Assembly: GCF_024519315.1 (NCBI RefSeq)
Contig: NZ_JANIIC010000016.1
Coordinates: 1 to 64,000, forward strand
DNA from: Streptomyces malaysiensis subsp. samsunensis
GTDB lineage: Bacteria; Actinomycetota; Actinomycetes; Streptomycetales; Streptomycetaceae
Length of the DNA stretch: 64,000 nt
Direction of reading: 5' to 3'
Each line of letters starts with the position of its first letter. Positions within the stretch are counted from its first letter, which is position 1. The notes beneath the pieces were generated by a model that had not been told where the DNA came from, ran no database searches, and was given only the letters and a program-made list of their open reading frames with translations. The position numbers were made by a program, and so were the translations under genes. Of the stretch, positions 42,555-50,520 are shown piece by piece.

Positions 42555-45284
42555 CTACGCGTCGCCGCCCGCCGGGCCCGGGTCGGCCGCGGCGACGTCC
42601 AGCAGCTGGTAGCGGTCGATCGCCTGCTTCAGGACCGAGCGGTCGATCTTGCCGTCACGCGCCAGCTCCGTCAGCACACCGAGCACGATCGACTCGGCGT
42701 CGATGTGGAAGAAGCGCCGCGCCGCGCCGCGGGTGTCGGCGAAGCCGAAGCCGTCCGCGCCCAGGGACTGGTACGTGCCGGGCACCCAGCGCGCGATCTG
42801 GTCGGGAACCGCCCGCATCCAGTCGGAGACGGCCACCTTCGGGCCCTCCGCGTCCGCCAGCTTCCGGGTGACATACGGAACGCGCTGCTCCTCCTCCGGG
42901 TGGAGCAGGTTGTGTTCCTCGGTCTCGACGGCGTCCCGGCGCAGCTCGTTCCAGGACGTGGCCGACCAGACGTCCGCCTTGACGTTCCAGTCCTCGGCCA
43001 GGACGCGCTGGGCCTCCACGGCCCACGGCACCGCGACACCGGAGGCGAGGATGTGCGCCGGGATGGCGCCCTTCTCGCCCTGCCGGTAGCGGTAGAGGCC
43101 CTTGAGGATGCCCTCGCGGTCCACGTTCTCGGGCTCGGCCGGGTGCTGGATCGGCTCGTTGTAGACGGTGAGGTAGTAGAAGACATCCTCGCTGTTCTCG
43201 CCGTACATCCGGCGCAGACCGTCCTGGACGATATGCGCGATCTCGAAGCCGAACGCCGGGTCGTACGCGACGACCGCCGGGTTGGTCGAGGCCAGCAGCT
43301 GGGAGTGGCCGTCCGCGTGCTGGAGGCCCTCACCGGTCAGGGTCGTACGGCCGGCGGTCGCGCCCAGAACGAAACCGCGCGCCAGCTGGTCGGCCATCTG
43401 CCAGAACTGGTCGCCGGTGCGCTGGAAGCCGAACATCGAGTAGAAGACGTAGACCGGGATCAGCGGCTCGCCGTGCGTGGCGTACGCGGAGCCCGCCGCG
43501 ATCAGCGAGGCCGTACAGCCCGCCTCGGAGATGCCGTCGTGCAGCATCTGACCGGTCGCCGACTCCTTGTAGGCCAGCAGCAGCTCACGGTCGACCGACT
43601 CGTATGTCTGGCCCAGCGGGGAGTAGATCTTCGCAGAGGGGAAGAGCGAGTCCATACCGAAGGTGCGGTACTCGTCGGGCGCGATCGGCACGAACCGCTT
43701 GCCGATCTCCTTGTCCCGCATCAGGTCCTTGAGCAGCCGTACGAACGCCATGGTGGTGGCGATCTGCTGCTGTCCGGTGCCCTTCTTCAGCGTGGCGTAG
43801 GTCTTGTCGCCCGGCAGCTGGAGCGGCTTGGCCCGCACGACACGGGTCGGCGCGTAGCCGCCCAGCGCCTTGCGGCGGTCGTGCATGTACTGGATCTCCT
43901 CGGAGTCCCGGCCCGGGTGGTAGTACGGCGGCAGGCCGGACTCCAGCTCCTTGTCCGGGATCGGCAGGTGCAGCCGGTCGCGGAAGCGCTTGAGGTCGTC
44001 GACCGTCAGCTTCTTCATCTGGTGGGTCGCGTTGCGGCCCTCGAAGTTCGGGCCGAGCGTCCAGCCCTTGACGGTCTGCGCGAGGATCACCGTCGGCTGG
44101 CCCTTGTGGGCCTTGGCCGCCGAGTACGCCGCGTAGATCTTCTTGTGGTCGTGGCCGCCGCGGCCCAGGTGCAGGACCTGGTCGTCGGTCATGCCCTCGA
44201 CCATCTTGCGCAGCCGCTGGTCCTCACCGAAGAAGTGCTCGCGGATATAGGCGCCGGTCTCGGTCGCGTACGTCTGGAACTGACCGTCCGGCGTGGTGTT
44301 CAGCTTGTTGACCAGGATGCCGTCGCGGTCCCGCGCCAGCAGCGGGTCCCAGGTGCGGTCCCAGACCAGCTTGATCACATTCCAGCCGGCGCCGCGGAAC
44401 TGCGACTCCAGCTCCTGGATGATCTTGCCGTTGCCGCGCACCGGGCCGTCGAGCCGCTGGAGGTTGCAGTTGACCACGAAGGTCAGGTTGTCCAGGCCCT
44501 CACGGGCGGCCAGGGAGAGCTGGCCGAGCGACTCCGGCTCGTCCATCTCGCCATCGCCCAGGAACGCCCAGACATGGGAGTTGGAGGTGTCGACGATGCC
44601 GCGCGCCTCCATATAGCGGTTCATCCGCGCCTGGTAGATCGCGCCGAGCGGGCCCAGGCCCATGGAGACCGTCGGGAACTCCCAGAAGTCCGGCATCGAC
44701 CGCGGGTGCGGGTAGCTGGACAGCGCGTGACCGAGCTTGGACTTCTCCTGACGGAATCCGTCCAGATGGTCCTCGCTCAGCCGGTCGAGCAGAAAGGCGC
44801 GGGCGTAGATACCGGGGGAGGCATGGCCCTGGAAGAAGATCTGGTCGCCGCTGTCGTGGTCCTTGCCGCGGAAGAAGTGGTTGAAGCCCACGTCGTACAG
44901 TGAGGCGGACGAGGCGAAGGTGGCGATGTGGCCACCGACCCCGATACCCGGGCGCTGCGCCCGGGAGACCATCACCGCCGCGTTCCAGCGGGTCGCGTTG
45001 AGGACCTTGCGCTCGATCTCCTCGTTGCCCGGGAAGAACGGCTCGTCCTTGGTGGCGATGGTGTTGACGTAGTCCGTGCTGCGCATCTCGGGCACGGCGA
45101 CGCGCTTCTCGCGGGCGCGCTCGATCAGGCGAAGCATCAGGTAGCGGGCACGTTCCCGGCCTCGCTCATCGACGGCTGCGTCGAGCGAGTCGAGCCATTC
45201 CTGGGTCTCTTCGGGATCGAAGTCCGGGACCTGGCTGGGAAGGCCGCCAATGATGATCGGGTTGCGATCGGATCCGGAAGCCAC
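42555..45284 (-). CDS. Pyruvate dehydrogenase E1 component (homodimeric)
   Basis: A 909-residue thiamine-diphosphate enzyme that decarboxylates pyruvate and hands acetyl to E2 of the pyruvate dehydrogenase complex. The ThDP/Mg motif is GDGEMDEP (residues 243-250) to VVNCN (about 270-274). The C-terminal transketolase half has ISEAGCTASLIAAGSAY. The GTG start 45284 has AAGGA six bases upstream; ATG codons at 45359 and 45323 are in frame but add residues the family lacks. Monocistronic, ended by a strong hairpin. Confidence 0.95.
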   Translation of the reverse strand: MASGSDRNPIIIGGLPSQVPDFDPEETQEWLDSLDAAVDERGRERARYLMLRLIERAREKRVAVPEMRSTDYVNTIATKDEPFFPGNEEIERKVLNATRWNAAVMVSRAQRPGIGVGGHIATFASSASLYDVGFNHFFRGKDHDSGDQIFFQGHASPGIYARAFLLDRLSEDHLDGFRQEKSKLGHALSSYPHPRSMPDFWEFPTVSMGLGPLGAIYQARMNRYMEARGIVDTSNSHVWAFLGDGEMDEPESLGQLSLAAREGLDNLTFVVNCNLQRLDGPVRGNGKIIQELESQFRGAGWNVIKLVWDRTWDPLLARDRDGILVNKLNTTPDGQFQTYATETGAYIREHFFGEDQRLRKMVEGMTDDQVLHLGRGGHDHKKIYAAYSAAKAHKGQPTVILAQTVKGWTLGPNFEGRNATHQMKKLTVDDLKRFRDRLHLPIPDKELESGLPPYYHPGRDSEEIQYMHDRRKALGGYAPTRVVRAKPLQLPGDKTYATLKKGTGQQQIATTMAFVRLLKDLMRDKEIGKRFVPIAPDEYRTFGMDSLFPSAKIYSPLGQTYESVDRELLLAYKESATGQMLHDGISEAGCTASLIAAGSAYATHGEPLIPVYVFYSMFGFQRTGDQFWQMADQLARGFVLGATAGRTTLTGEGLQHADGHSQLLASTNPAVVAYDPAFGFEIAHIVQDGLRRMYGENSEDVFYYLTVYNEPIQHPAEPENVDREGILKGLYRYRQGEKGAIPAHILASGVAVPWAVEAQRVLAEDWNVKADVWSATSWNELRRDAVETEEHNLLHPEEEQRVPYVTRKLADAEGPKVAVSDWMRAVPDQIARWVPGTYQSLGADGFGFADTRGAARRFFHIDAESIVLGVLTELARDGKIDRSVLKQAIDRYQLLDVAAADPGPAGGDA

Positions 45285-45754
45285 GCTATTCCTTCGCTTT
45301 TCGGTCGTGCTGTGCACGGACATGGATTCGTGCTCTGCTGCTGTCGCGCCGTTCTCCATCGTGTACCTCGGGTACGGGATACGTCACCTCTACCCAGTGG
45401 TAACCATCACCGGGGGAGACGGGCGCTCCGACGGCTCTCGGCGTGCGACGGCCGAATCGCAACCTTACGCCCACGACCGGGGTCGTCTGCGTACGACCGT
45501 TCGGCCCCGTGGCGGCGTAAGGTGGCTAGTCACACACGTAAGCCGGACATCTCCGGGCAATCCGGTCGGCCGTGCGGCGTCGCGTGTCGTTCCTCCATGA
45601 TGGGAGTTGCGGCGACACGTCAACGTTTGGGCGGGATCGCTGGCCGGGTACTTGCGCGATCCGCCCGGCCCGTGTGGACTACGCCCAAGCCCCCGCGTAC
45701 GCGCGCGGGACGTACAGACTCGAAGAGTGAATGCAAGATGACAGGAGGCAATCC
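45285..45754. other. Divergent intergenic region aceE / DUF3052
   Basis: No gene is seen in 470 bp. It must hold the divergent promoters of aceE and the DUF3052 gene. The only small symmetry I note is TGGTAACCA at 45398-45406. The third-position bias of a coding region is absent. Confidence 0.45.
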
Positions 45755-46195
45755 GTGAGCGCGACCGCGGACCACGCGGAGGAGCGGACCAACCCTGCCG
45801 CGAGGCTGGGTTTCCAGCCCGAACAGGTGGTCCAGGAGATCGGCTACGACGACGATGTCGACAAGGAGCTCCGCGAGGCCATCGAGGAGATCACCGGCCA
45901 GGAGCTCGTCGACGAGGAGTATGACGATGTGGCCGATGCCGTTGTGCTGTGGTTCCGGGAGGACGACGGCGATCTGACGGACGCGCTGGTGGACGCCATC
46001 CAGATGATCGACGACGGCGCACCGGTCTGGCTGCTGACGCCCAAGACCGGCCGTGACGGCTATGTCGAGCCGAGCGACATCAACGAGGCCGCGACTACCG
46101 CCGGCCTGTCCCAGACCAAGAGTTTCAACGCGGGCAAGGACTGGACGGGCAGCCGTCTGGTCACGCCCAAGGCCGCTCGCAGCGGCAAGCGCTGA
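45755..46195 (+). CDS. DUF3052 family protein
   Basis: A 146-residue acidic actinobacterial protein beginning SATADHAEERTN and containing RLGFQPEQVVQEIGYDDDVD and DDVADAVVLWFREDDGDLTD. It has no catalytic motif and no membrane segment. GTG 45755 has AGGAGG six bases upstream and decides the start over an open frame 24 bases longer. The neighbourhood aceE - DUF3052 - peroxiredoxin is commonly conserved in streptomycetes. Function unknown. A 15-bp terminator follows. Confidence 0.85.
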   Translation: MSATADHAEERTNPAARLGFQPEQVVQEIGYDDDVDKELREAIEEITGQELVDEEYDDVADAVVLWFREDDGDLTDALVDAIQMIDDGAPVWLLTPKTGRDGYVEPSDINEAATTAGLSQTKSFNAGKDWTGSRLVTPKAARSGKR

Positions 46196-46214
46196 AGCCG
46201 GCGAATCCACACCC

Positions 46215-46252
46215 CAGAGCCCCCCTCCGTGCCCTTTCGGAGGGGGGCTCTG
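46215..46252 (+). terminator. DUF3052 terminator
   Basis: CAGAGCCCCCCTCCG (46215-46229) pairs perfectly over 15 bp with 46238-46252 around an eight-base loop. It lies 20 bases after the DUF3052 stop. Confidence 0.85.
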
Positions 46253-46282
46253 CACATAGGGTGGACGCGCACCACATGATCA

Positions 46283-46344
46283 TTCGAGCGTGATCAATTC
46301 GAGCGTCCTTCGAACGTGATCTTTCGAACGTGATCTTTCGAACG
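46283..46344 (+). repeat. TTCGARCG repeat array upstream of the peroxiredoxin
   Basis: Five copies of TTCGAACG or TTCGAGCG start at 46283, 46298, 46309, 46323 and 46337; the last three are spaced exactly 14 bp, with GTGATCT between them. The array ends 20 bases before the peroxiredoxin start, so it probably overlaps its promoter or leader. Confidence 0.75.
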
Positions 46345-46363
46345 AGAACGAAGGGATATCCCC

Positions 46364-46822
46364 ATGGCGATAGAGGTCGGCGCGAAGGCCCCCGACTTTC
46401 AGCTGAAGAACCAGCACGGCGAGTCGGTCAGGCTCTCCGACTTCCGGGGCGAGAAGAGCGTCGTGCTGCTCTTCTACCCGTTCGCCTTCACCGGCGTGTG
46501 CACCGGCGAGCTGTGCGCGCTCCGCGATGAGCTGCCGAAGTTCGTCAACGACGAGGTCCAGCTGCTGGCGGTCTCCAATGACTCGCCCTTCAGCCTGCGC
46601 GTCTTCGCCGAGCAGGAGGGTCTCGACTACCCCCTGCTGTCGGACTTCTGGCCGCACGGCGAGACCAGCCGCGCCTACGGCGTCTTCGACGAGGACAAGG
46701 GCTGCGCGGTGCGCGGCACCTTCGTGATCGACAAGGAGGGCGTGGTGCGCTGGACGGTCGTCAACGGCCTGCCCGACGCCCGGGACCTGAACGACTACGT
46801 CAAGGCCCTCGAAACCCTGTAG
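46364..46822 (+). CDS. Peroxiredoxin (AhpC/TSA family, AhpE-like)
   Basis: A 152-residue thiol peroxidase reducing peroxides. The peroxidatic cysteine is C46 in FTGVCTGELC, with C51 nearby as possible resolving cysteine. The thioredoxin fold runs through LLFYPFAF, SNDSPFSLRVFAEQEGL and GTFVIDKEG. Length and sequence fit the AhpE/Bcp-like one-Cys group. It lies just before the Ter genes, fitting an oxidative-stress neighbourhood. A 101-bp leader separates it from terD. Confidence 0.9.
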   Translation: MAIEVGAKAPDFQLKNQHGESVRLSDFRGEKSVVLLFYPFAFTGVCTGELCALRDELPKFVNDEVQLLAVSNDSPFSLRVFAEQEGLDYPLLSDFWPHGETSRAYGVFDEDKGCAVRGTFVIDKEGVVRWTVVNGLPDARDLNDYVKALETL

Positions 46823-46923
46823 CGCCCGGGAACCGCTCACTAGGATCGACGCGTTGATCCTGATGGGAAACCTTTGATGAAGGGGCACGCAGTGCTCCTG
46901 ACGAACCTTTTTTGGGAGGACTC

Positions 46924-47499
46924 GTGGGAGTCAGCCTCAGCAAGGGCGGCAACGTCTCGCTGACCAAGGAAGCCCCGAACCTGACCGCGGTCGTCGTAGG
47001 TCTGGGCTGGGACGCCCGTACCACCACGGGCACGGACTTCGACCTCGATGCCAGCGCCCTGCTGACCAACACCGAGGGCAAGGTCGCCAACGACCAGAAC
47101 TTCGTCTTCTTCAACAACCTCAAGAGCCCCGACGGCTCCGTCGAGCACACCGGTGACAACCTCACCGGTGAGGGCGAGGGCGATGACGAGCAGATCAAGG
47201 TGAACCTGGCGGGTGTCCCCGCCGATGTCGCCAAGATCGTCTTCCCGGTGTCGATCTACGACGCCGAGACCCGCCAGCAGAGCTTCGGCCAGGTGCGCAA
47301 CGCCTTCATCCGCGTGGTGAACCAGGCCGACGGCAATGAGCTGGCCCGCTATGACCTCTCCGAGGACGCCTCGACCGAGACCGCCATGGTCTTCGGCGAG
47401 CTGTACCGCAACGGCGCGGAGTGGAAGTTCCGCGCCATCGGCCAGGGGTACGCCTCGGGGCTGCGCGGTATCGCGCAGGACTTCGGCGTCAACGTCTGA
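46924..47499 (+). CDS. TerD family protein, copy 1
   Basis: A 191-residue calcium-binding stress protein of the tellurium-resistance family. The N-terminal GVSLSKGGNVSLTKEAPNL, DFDLDASA, the NFVFFNNLKSPDGSVEHTGD segment and the acidic GEGEGDDE (calcium-binding loop in TerD structures) are all present. The start is GTG 46924 after GGGAGG. The upstream leader contains a short duplicate of the terC gene start. It is about 80% identical to copy 2 by eye, indicating tandem duplication. Confidence 0.93.
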   Translation: MGVSLSKGGNVSLTKEAPNLTAVVVGLGWDARTTTGTDFDLDASALLTNTEGKVANDQNFVFFNNLKSPDGSVEHTGDNLTGEGEGDDEQIKVNLAGVPADVAKIVFPVSIYDAETRQQSFGQVRNAFIRVVNQADGNELARYDLSEDASTETAMVFGELYRNGAEWKFRAIGQGYASGLRGIAQDFGVNV

Positions 47500-47512
47500 G
47501 CGGGTAGGTCCC

Positions 47513-47640
47513 GCGACCGCCGCAGGCCGTCGAAAGCCGCCGCAGGCTGTCGAAAACCGGCGGAGGCCGGTCAAGGGCCCGTACGAGGCCGTATCGGGCC
47601 CCGCGAGGCCGCGTCCGGCCCGTACGAGGCCATATCCGGC
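47513..47640. repeat. Degenerate ~20-bp tandem repeats between the terD copies
   Basis: About six imperfect units, such as CGCAGGCCGTCGAAAGCCGC and ACGAGGCCGTATCGGGCCCCG, recur at 20-21 bp. They lead directly into a large hairpin and fill the gap between the two terD genes. Confidence 0.6.
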
Positions 47641-47679
47641 GCCGCATCCCTGGCCCCAGAGGCAGGGGTGCGGCGCCGG
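47636..47679 (+). terminator. Hairpin between the terD copies
   Basis: A 17-bp stem (47636-47652 with 47663-47679, one T-G wobble) around a ten-base loop. It is 43 bases upstream of the second terD. It could terminate or attenuate the first transcript. Confidence 0.65.
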
Positions 47680-47721
47680 ACGCGCATCACCCACGCATCA
47701 CCCCGGGGAGGAACCAGCATC

Positions 47722-48297
47722 ATGGGCGTCACACTCGCCAAGGGGGGCAATGTCTCCCTCTCCAAAGCCGCTCCGAATCTCACGCAGGTGCTCATCGGCC
47801 TGGGCTGGGACGCGCGCTCCACCACCGGAGCGCCGTTCGACCTCGACGCCAGCGCGCTGCTGTGCCGGTCGGGGCGGGTGCTCGGCGATGAGTACTTCGT
47901 CTTCTACAACAACCTCAAGAGCCCCGAGGGCTCCGTCGAGCACACCGGCGACAACCTCACCGGTGAGGGCGAGGGCGACGATGAATCCCTGCTGATCGAT
48001 CTGAGCAAGGTCCCGGCCGAGGTCGACAAGATCGTCTTCCCCGTCTCCATCCATGAGGCCGAGGCCAGGCGCCAGACGTTCGGGCAGGTCAGCAATGCCT
48101 TCATCCGGGTGGTGAACCAGGCGGACGGCCAGGAGCTGGCCCGCTACGACCTCTCCGAGGACGCCTCCGGCGAGACCGCGATGATCTTCGGTGAGGTCTA
48201 TCGCTACGGCGGCGAATGGAAGTTCAGGGCCGTGGGGCAGGGGTACGCGTCGGGTCTGCGTGGCATCGCTCTAGACTTCGGAGTCAACGTTTCGTAA
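47722..48297 (+). CDS. TerD family protein, copy 2
   Basis: A 191-residue paralog of the adjacent TerD with the same landmarks: GVTLAKGGNVSLSKAAPNL, PFDLDASALL, YFVFYNNLKSPEGSVEHTGD and GEGEGDDE, and an identical C-terminal VGQGYASGLRGIALDFGVNV core. A cysteine in SALLCRSGR is absent from copy 1. ATG 47722 follows GGGGAGG. TerC starts 51 bp later. Confidence 0.93.
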   Translation: MGVTLAKGGNVSLSKAAPNLTQVLIGLGWDARSTTGAPFDLDASALLCRSGRVLGDEYFVFYNNLKSPEGSVEHTGDNLTGEGEGDDESLLIDLSKVPAEVDKIVFPVSIHEAEARRQTFGQVSNAFIRVVNQADGQELARYDLSEDASGETAMIFGEVYRYGGEWKFRAVGQGYASGLRGIALDFGVNVS

Positions 48298-48348
48298 AGC
48301 CGCGTATCTCGCGCGGGGGAGACCTTACGACGAAGGATTGGGTAGGCA

Positions 48349-49539
48349 GTGCTCCTGAAAACCTTTGGTTGGTCGTTCGCCGTCACGGCGATCGGTCTGG
48401 CCCTGGCCGGCGTCCTCTGGGGGTGGCAGGGGCTCGCCATCGTCGGGATCCTCTCGATCCTGGAGATCTCGCTCTCATTCGACAACGCGGTCATCAACGC
48501 AGGCATCCTGCGCAAGATGAACGCCTTCTGGCAGAAGATCTTCCTGACCATCGGCATTCTGATCGCCGTCTTCGGTATGCGTCTGGTCTTCCCGGTGATC
48601 ATCGTCGCCGTCACGGCGAAGCTGAGCCCCATCGAGGCCGTCAATCTCGCGATCAACGACAAGGACAAGTACGAGCACCTGGTCACGGCGGCGCATCCGG
48701 CCATCGCGGCCTTCGGCGGGATGTTCCTGCTGATGATCTTCCTCGACTTCATCTTCGAGGAGCGGGACATCCGGTGGCTGGGGTGGCTGGAGAGGCCGCT
48801 CGCCAAGCTGGGCAAGCTGGACACGTTCTCCATCGTCGTCGCCCTGGTCGCGCTGCTGATCGCCGCCACCACCGTGGCCACCGACGTGGCTCATGGCGGC
48901 GGTGACAAGAGCGCCACCGTCCTGCTGTCCGGCGTCGCCGGTCTGCTCACGTACCTGATCGTCGGCGGGATCTCCGGCTACTTCGAGGACAAGCTCGAAG
49001 AGGACGAGGAGGACGACGAAGAGGCCGAGGGCGACGAGGCCGTGGAGGAGGGCGAGGGCGTGAAGACCGCCGCGAGCCCACAGCGGGGCGGTAATGGCGC
49101 CCGTGGTTCCAGCGGCGCCTCCGTGGTCGGCCTCGCCGGTAAGGCCGCGTTCTTCCTCTTCCTCTACCTCGAGGTCATCGACGCGTCCTTCTCCTTCGAC
49201 GGGGTCATCGGCGCCTTCGCGATCACCAACGACATCTTCGAGATGGCGCTGGGTCTGGGCATCGGCGCCATGTACATCCGGTCGCTGACCGTCTTCCTGG
49301 TCCGCAGGGGCACCCTGGACGACTACGTCTACCTGGAGCACGGCGCGCACTACGCGATCGGCGCGCTCGCCGTCATCCTGCTGGTCACGATCAAGTACGA
49401 GATCAACGAGGTCATCACCGGCCTGGTGGGCGTGGTGCTGATCGCCGCCTCGTACTGGTCCTCGGTCGTGCGCAACCGCCGGGAGGCGGCCGCCGGGGAG
49501 GGCTCGGAGACCAAGACGGAAGTCACCTCCGGAGTCTGA
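48349..49539 (+). CDS. TerC-like DUF475 membrane protein
   Basis: A 396-residue membrane protein with about nine helices. The family signature ILEISLSFDNAVINAGIL and the matching second-half motif LEVIDASFSFDGVIGAFAIT carry paired acidic/Asn residues in membrane segments, suggestive of cation handling. An acidic loop (EEDEEDDEEAEGDEAVEEGE) separates the halves. TerC proteins are associated with TerD-family proteins at the membrane. The GTG start is at 48349. Confidence 0.92.
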   Translation: MLLKTFGWSFAVTAIGLALAGVLWGWQGLAIVGILSILEISLSFDNAVINAGILRKMNAFWQKIFLTIGILIAVFGMRLVFPVIIVAVTAKLSPIEAVNLAINDKDKYEHLVTAAHPAIAAFGGMFLLMIFLDFIFEERDIRWLGWLERPLAKLGKLDTFSIVVALVALLIAATTVATDVAHGGGDKSATVLLSGVAGLLTYLIVGGISGYFEDKLEEDEEDDEEAEGDEAVEEGEGVKTAASPQRGGNGARGSSGASVVGLAGKAAFFLFLYLEVIDASFSFDGVIGAFAITNDIFEMALGLGIGAMYIRSLTVFLVRRGTLDDYVYLEHGAHYAIGALAVILLVTIKYEINEVITGLVGVVLIAASYWSSVVRNRREAAAGEGSETKTEVTSGV

Positions 49540-49685
49540 CCTCCGGGAGTGTGACGCGGCGGCGTTTGAGGAACGCTCTCAGCGGGGCGGCCGAGGTCTT
49601 CGACCTCCCGGCCGCCCCGCGGCAGTTGGGCAGGTTTTCGGGCGGCTTTGAAGCAGCGGAGCCACGAAGGGTGGGGGTGCGCACC

Positions 49686-50414
49686 ATGGCGTTCTGGAGC
49701 AACTGGGGACGGTCCGCATGGCGTCAGTTCGACAGCGGTGACGCGTCCGGTGTGGTCGAACTGACCAAGAGGAACGCGACGATCTCACTGACCAAGCAGG
49801 GGGCCGCCACCGGCAATCTGCGGATCAACCTCTCCTGGCAGATGCGCACCTCGGACTTCAACAGCAGGGCGGGGCGCGGCTCGCTGCGTCACCCCCTGCG
49901 GATGTTCAAGCCCGAGCCGGTGCAGGCCCAGGGGCCCGCGATGGTCAATGTCGACCTCGACCTCGCGGTCATGTACGAGCTGAAGAGCGGCGCCAAGGGC
50001 GTGGTGCAGCCACTGGGCGAGTTCTTCGGCAATCTCAACGAACCGCCGTACATCAAGCTCAGCGGGGACGACCGGTTCGGCTCCGGGTCCGGTGAGACGG
50101 TCTACGTCAACATGGACCACAAGGACGACATCAAGCGACTGCTCGTCTTCGTCTACATCTACGACGGCACCCCCGCCTTCGACCGCACCCACGGCCTGGT
50201 GACGCTCTACCCGAGCAATGGGCCGCGGGTGGAGATCCCGCTCGACGAGCGGGCCCCGCAGGCGCGCTCCTGCGCCGTCGTGCTGATCGAGAACGTCAAG
50301 GGCGAGATGACGGTCCGCCGCGAGGTGAAGTACGTCTACGGCTTCCAGGCGGAGCTGGACCGGCTGTACGGATGGGGGCTCCAGTGGGGCCGGGGCTACA
50401 AGTCCAAGGTGTGA
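49686..50414 (+). CDS. TerA-like tellurium-resistance family protein
   Basis: A 242-residue diverged TerD-superfamily protein. MAFWSNWGRSAWRQFDSGD opens it; VELTKRNATISLTKQG resembles the TerD N-terminus, and VNVDLDLAVMYELKSG, YIKLSGDDRFGSGSGETVYV and LVFVYIYDGTPAFDRTHG follow the family core. In Ter systems such TerA-type proteins are thought to work with TerD and TerC. The ATG is preceded by GGGTGGGGG; a GTG four codons earlier is possible. Confidence 0.85.
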   Translation: MAFWSNWGRSAWRQFDSGDASGVVELTKRNATISLTKQGAATGNLRINLSWQMRTSDFNSRAGRGSLRHPLRMFKPEPVQAQGPAMVNVDLDLAVMYELKSGAKGVVQPLGEFFGNLNEPPYIKLSGDDRFGSGSGETVYVNMDHKDDIKRLLVFVYIYDGTPAFDRTHGLVTLYPSNGPRVEIPLDERAPQARSCAVVLIENVKGEMTVRREVKYVYGFQAELDRLYGWGLQWGRGYKSKV

Positions 50415-50430
50415 CCCGGGTCCGGGGTGC

Positions 50431-50459
50431 GGCCCGGGGCCCTGGCGCGGCCCCGGGCC
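50431..50459. terminator. Terminator between convergent TerA-like and tailed TerD genes
   Basis: GGCCCGGGGCC (50431-50441) pairs perfectly with GGCCCCGGGCC (50449-50459). It is flanked by an imperfect 23-bp direct repeat beginning GTGACCC at 50411 and 50463. Confidence 0.7.
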
Positions 50460-50520
50460 GGGTGTGACCCCGGTCCGGGGTGCGGCAGGCCCGTCCCGCG
50501 GCCCCGCCGCCCCTCGTCCG

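Noticed and set aside
42135..44903. A 922-codon open frame opposite aceE
   Set aside because: It is the antisense shadow of a highly conserved pyruvate dehydrogenase gene and has an Arg/Gly/Val-biased, motif-free translation.
46924..50414. Simple tellurite-resistance operon
   Set aside because: The family name is historical; sequence shows TerD/TerC/TerA relatives, but resistance cannot be inferred and general stress roles are as likely.
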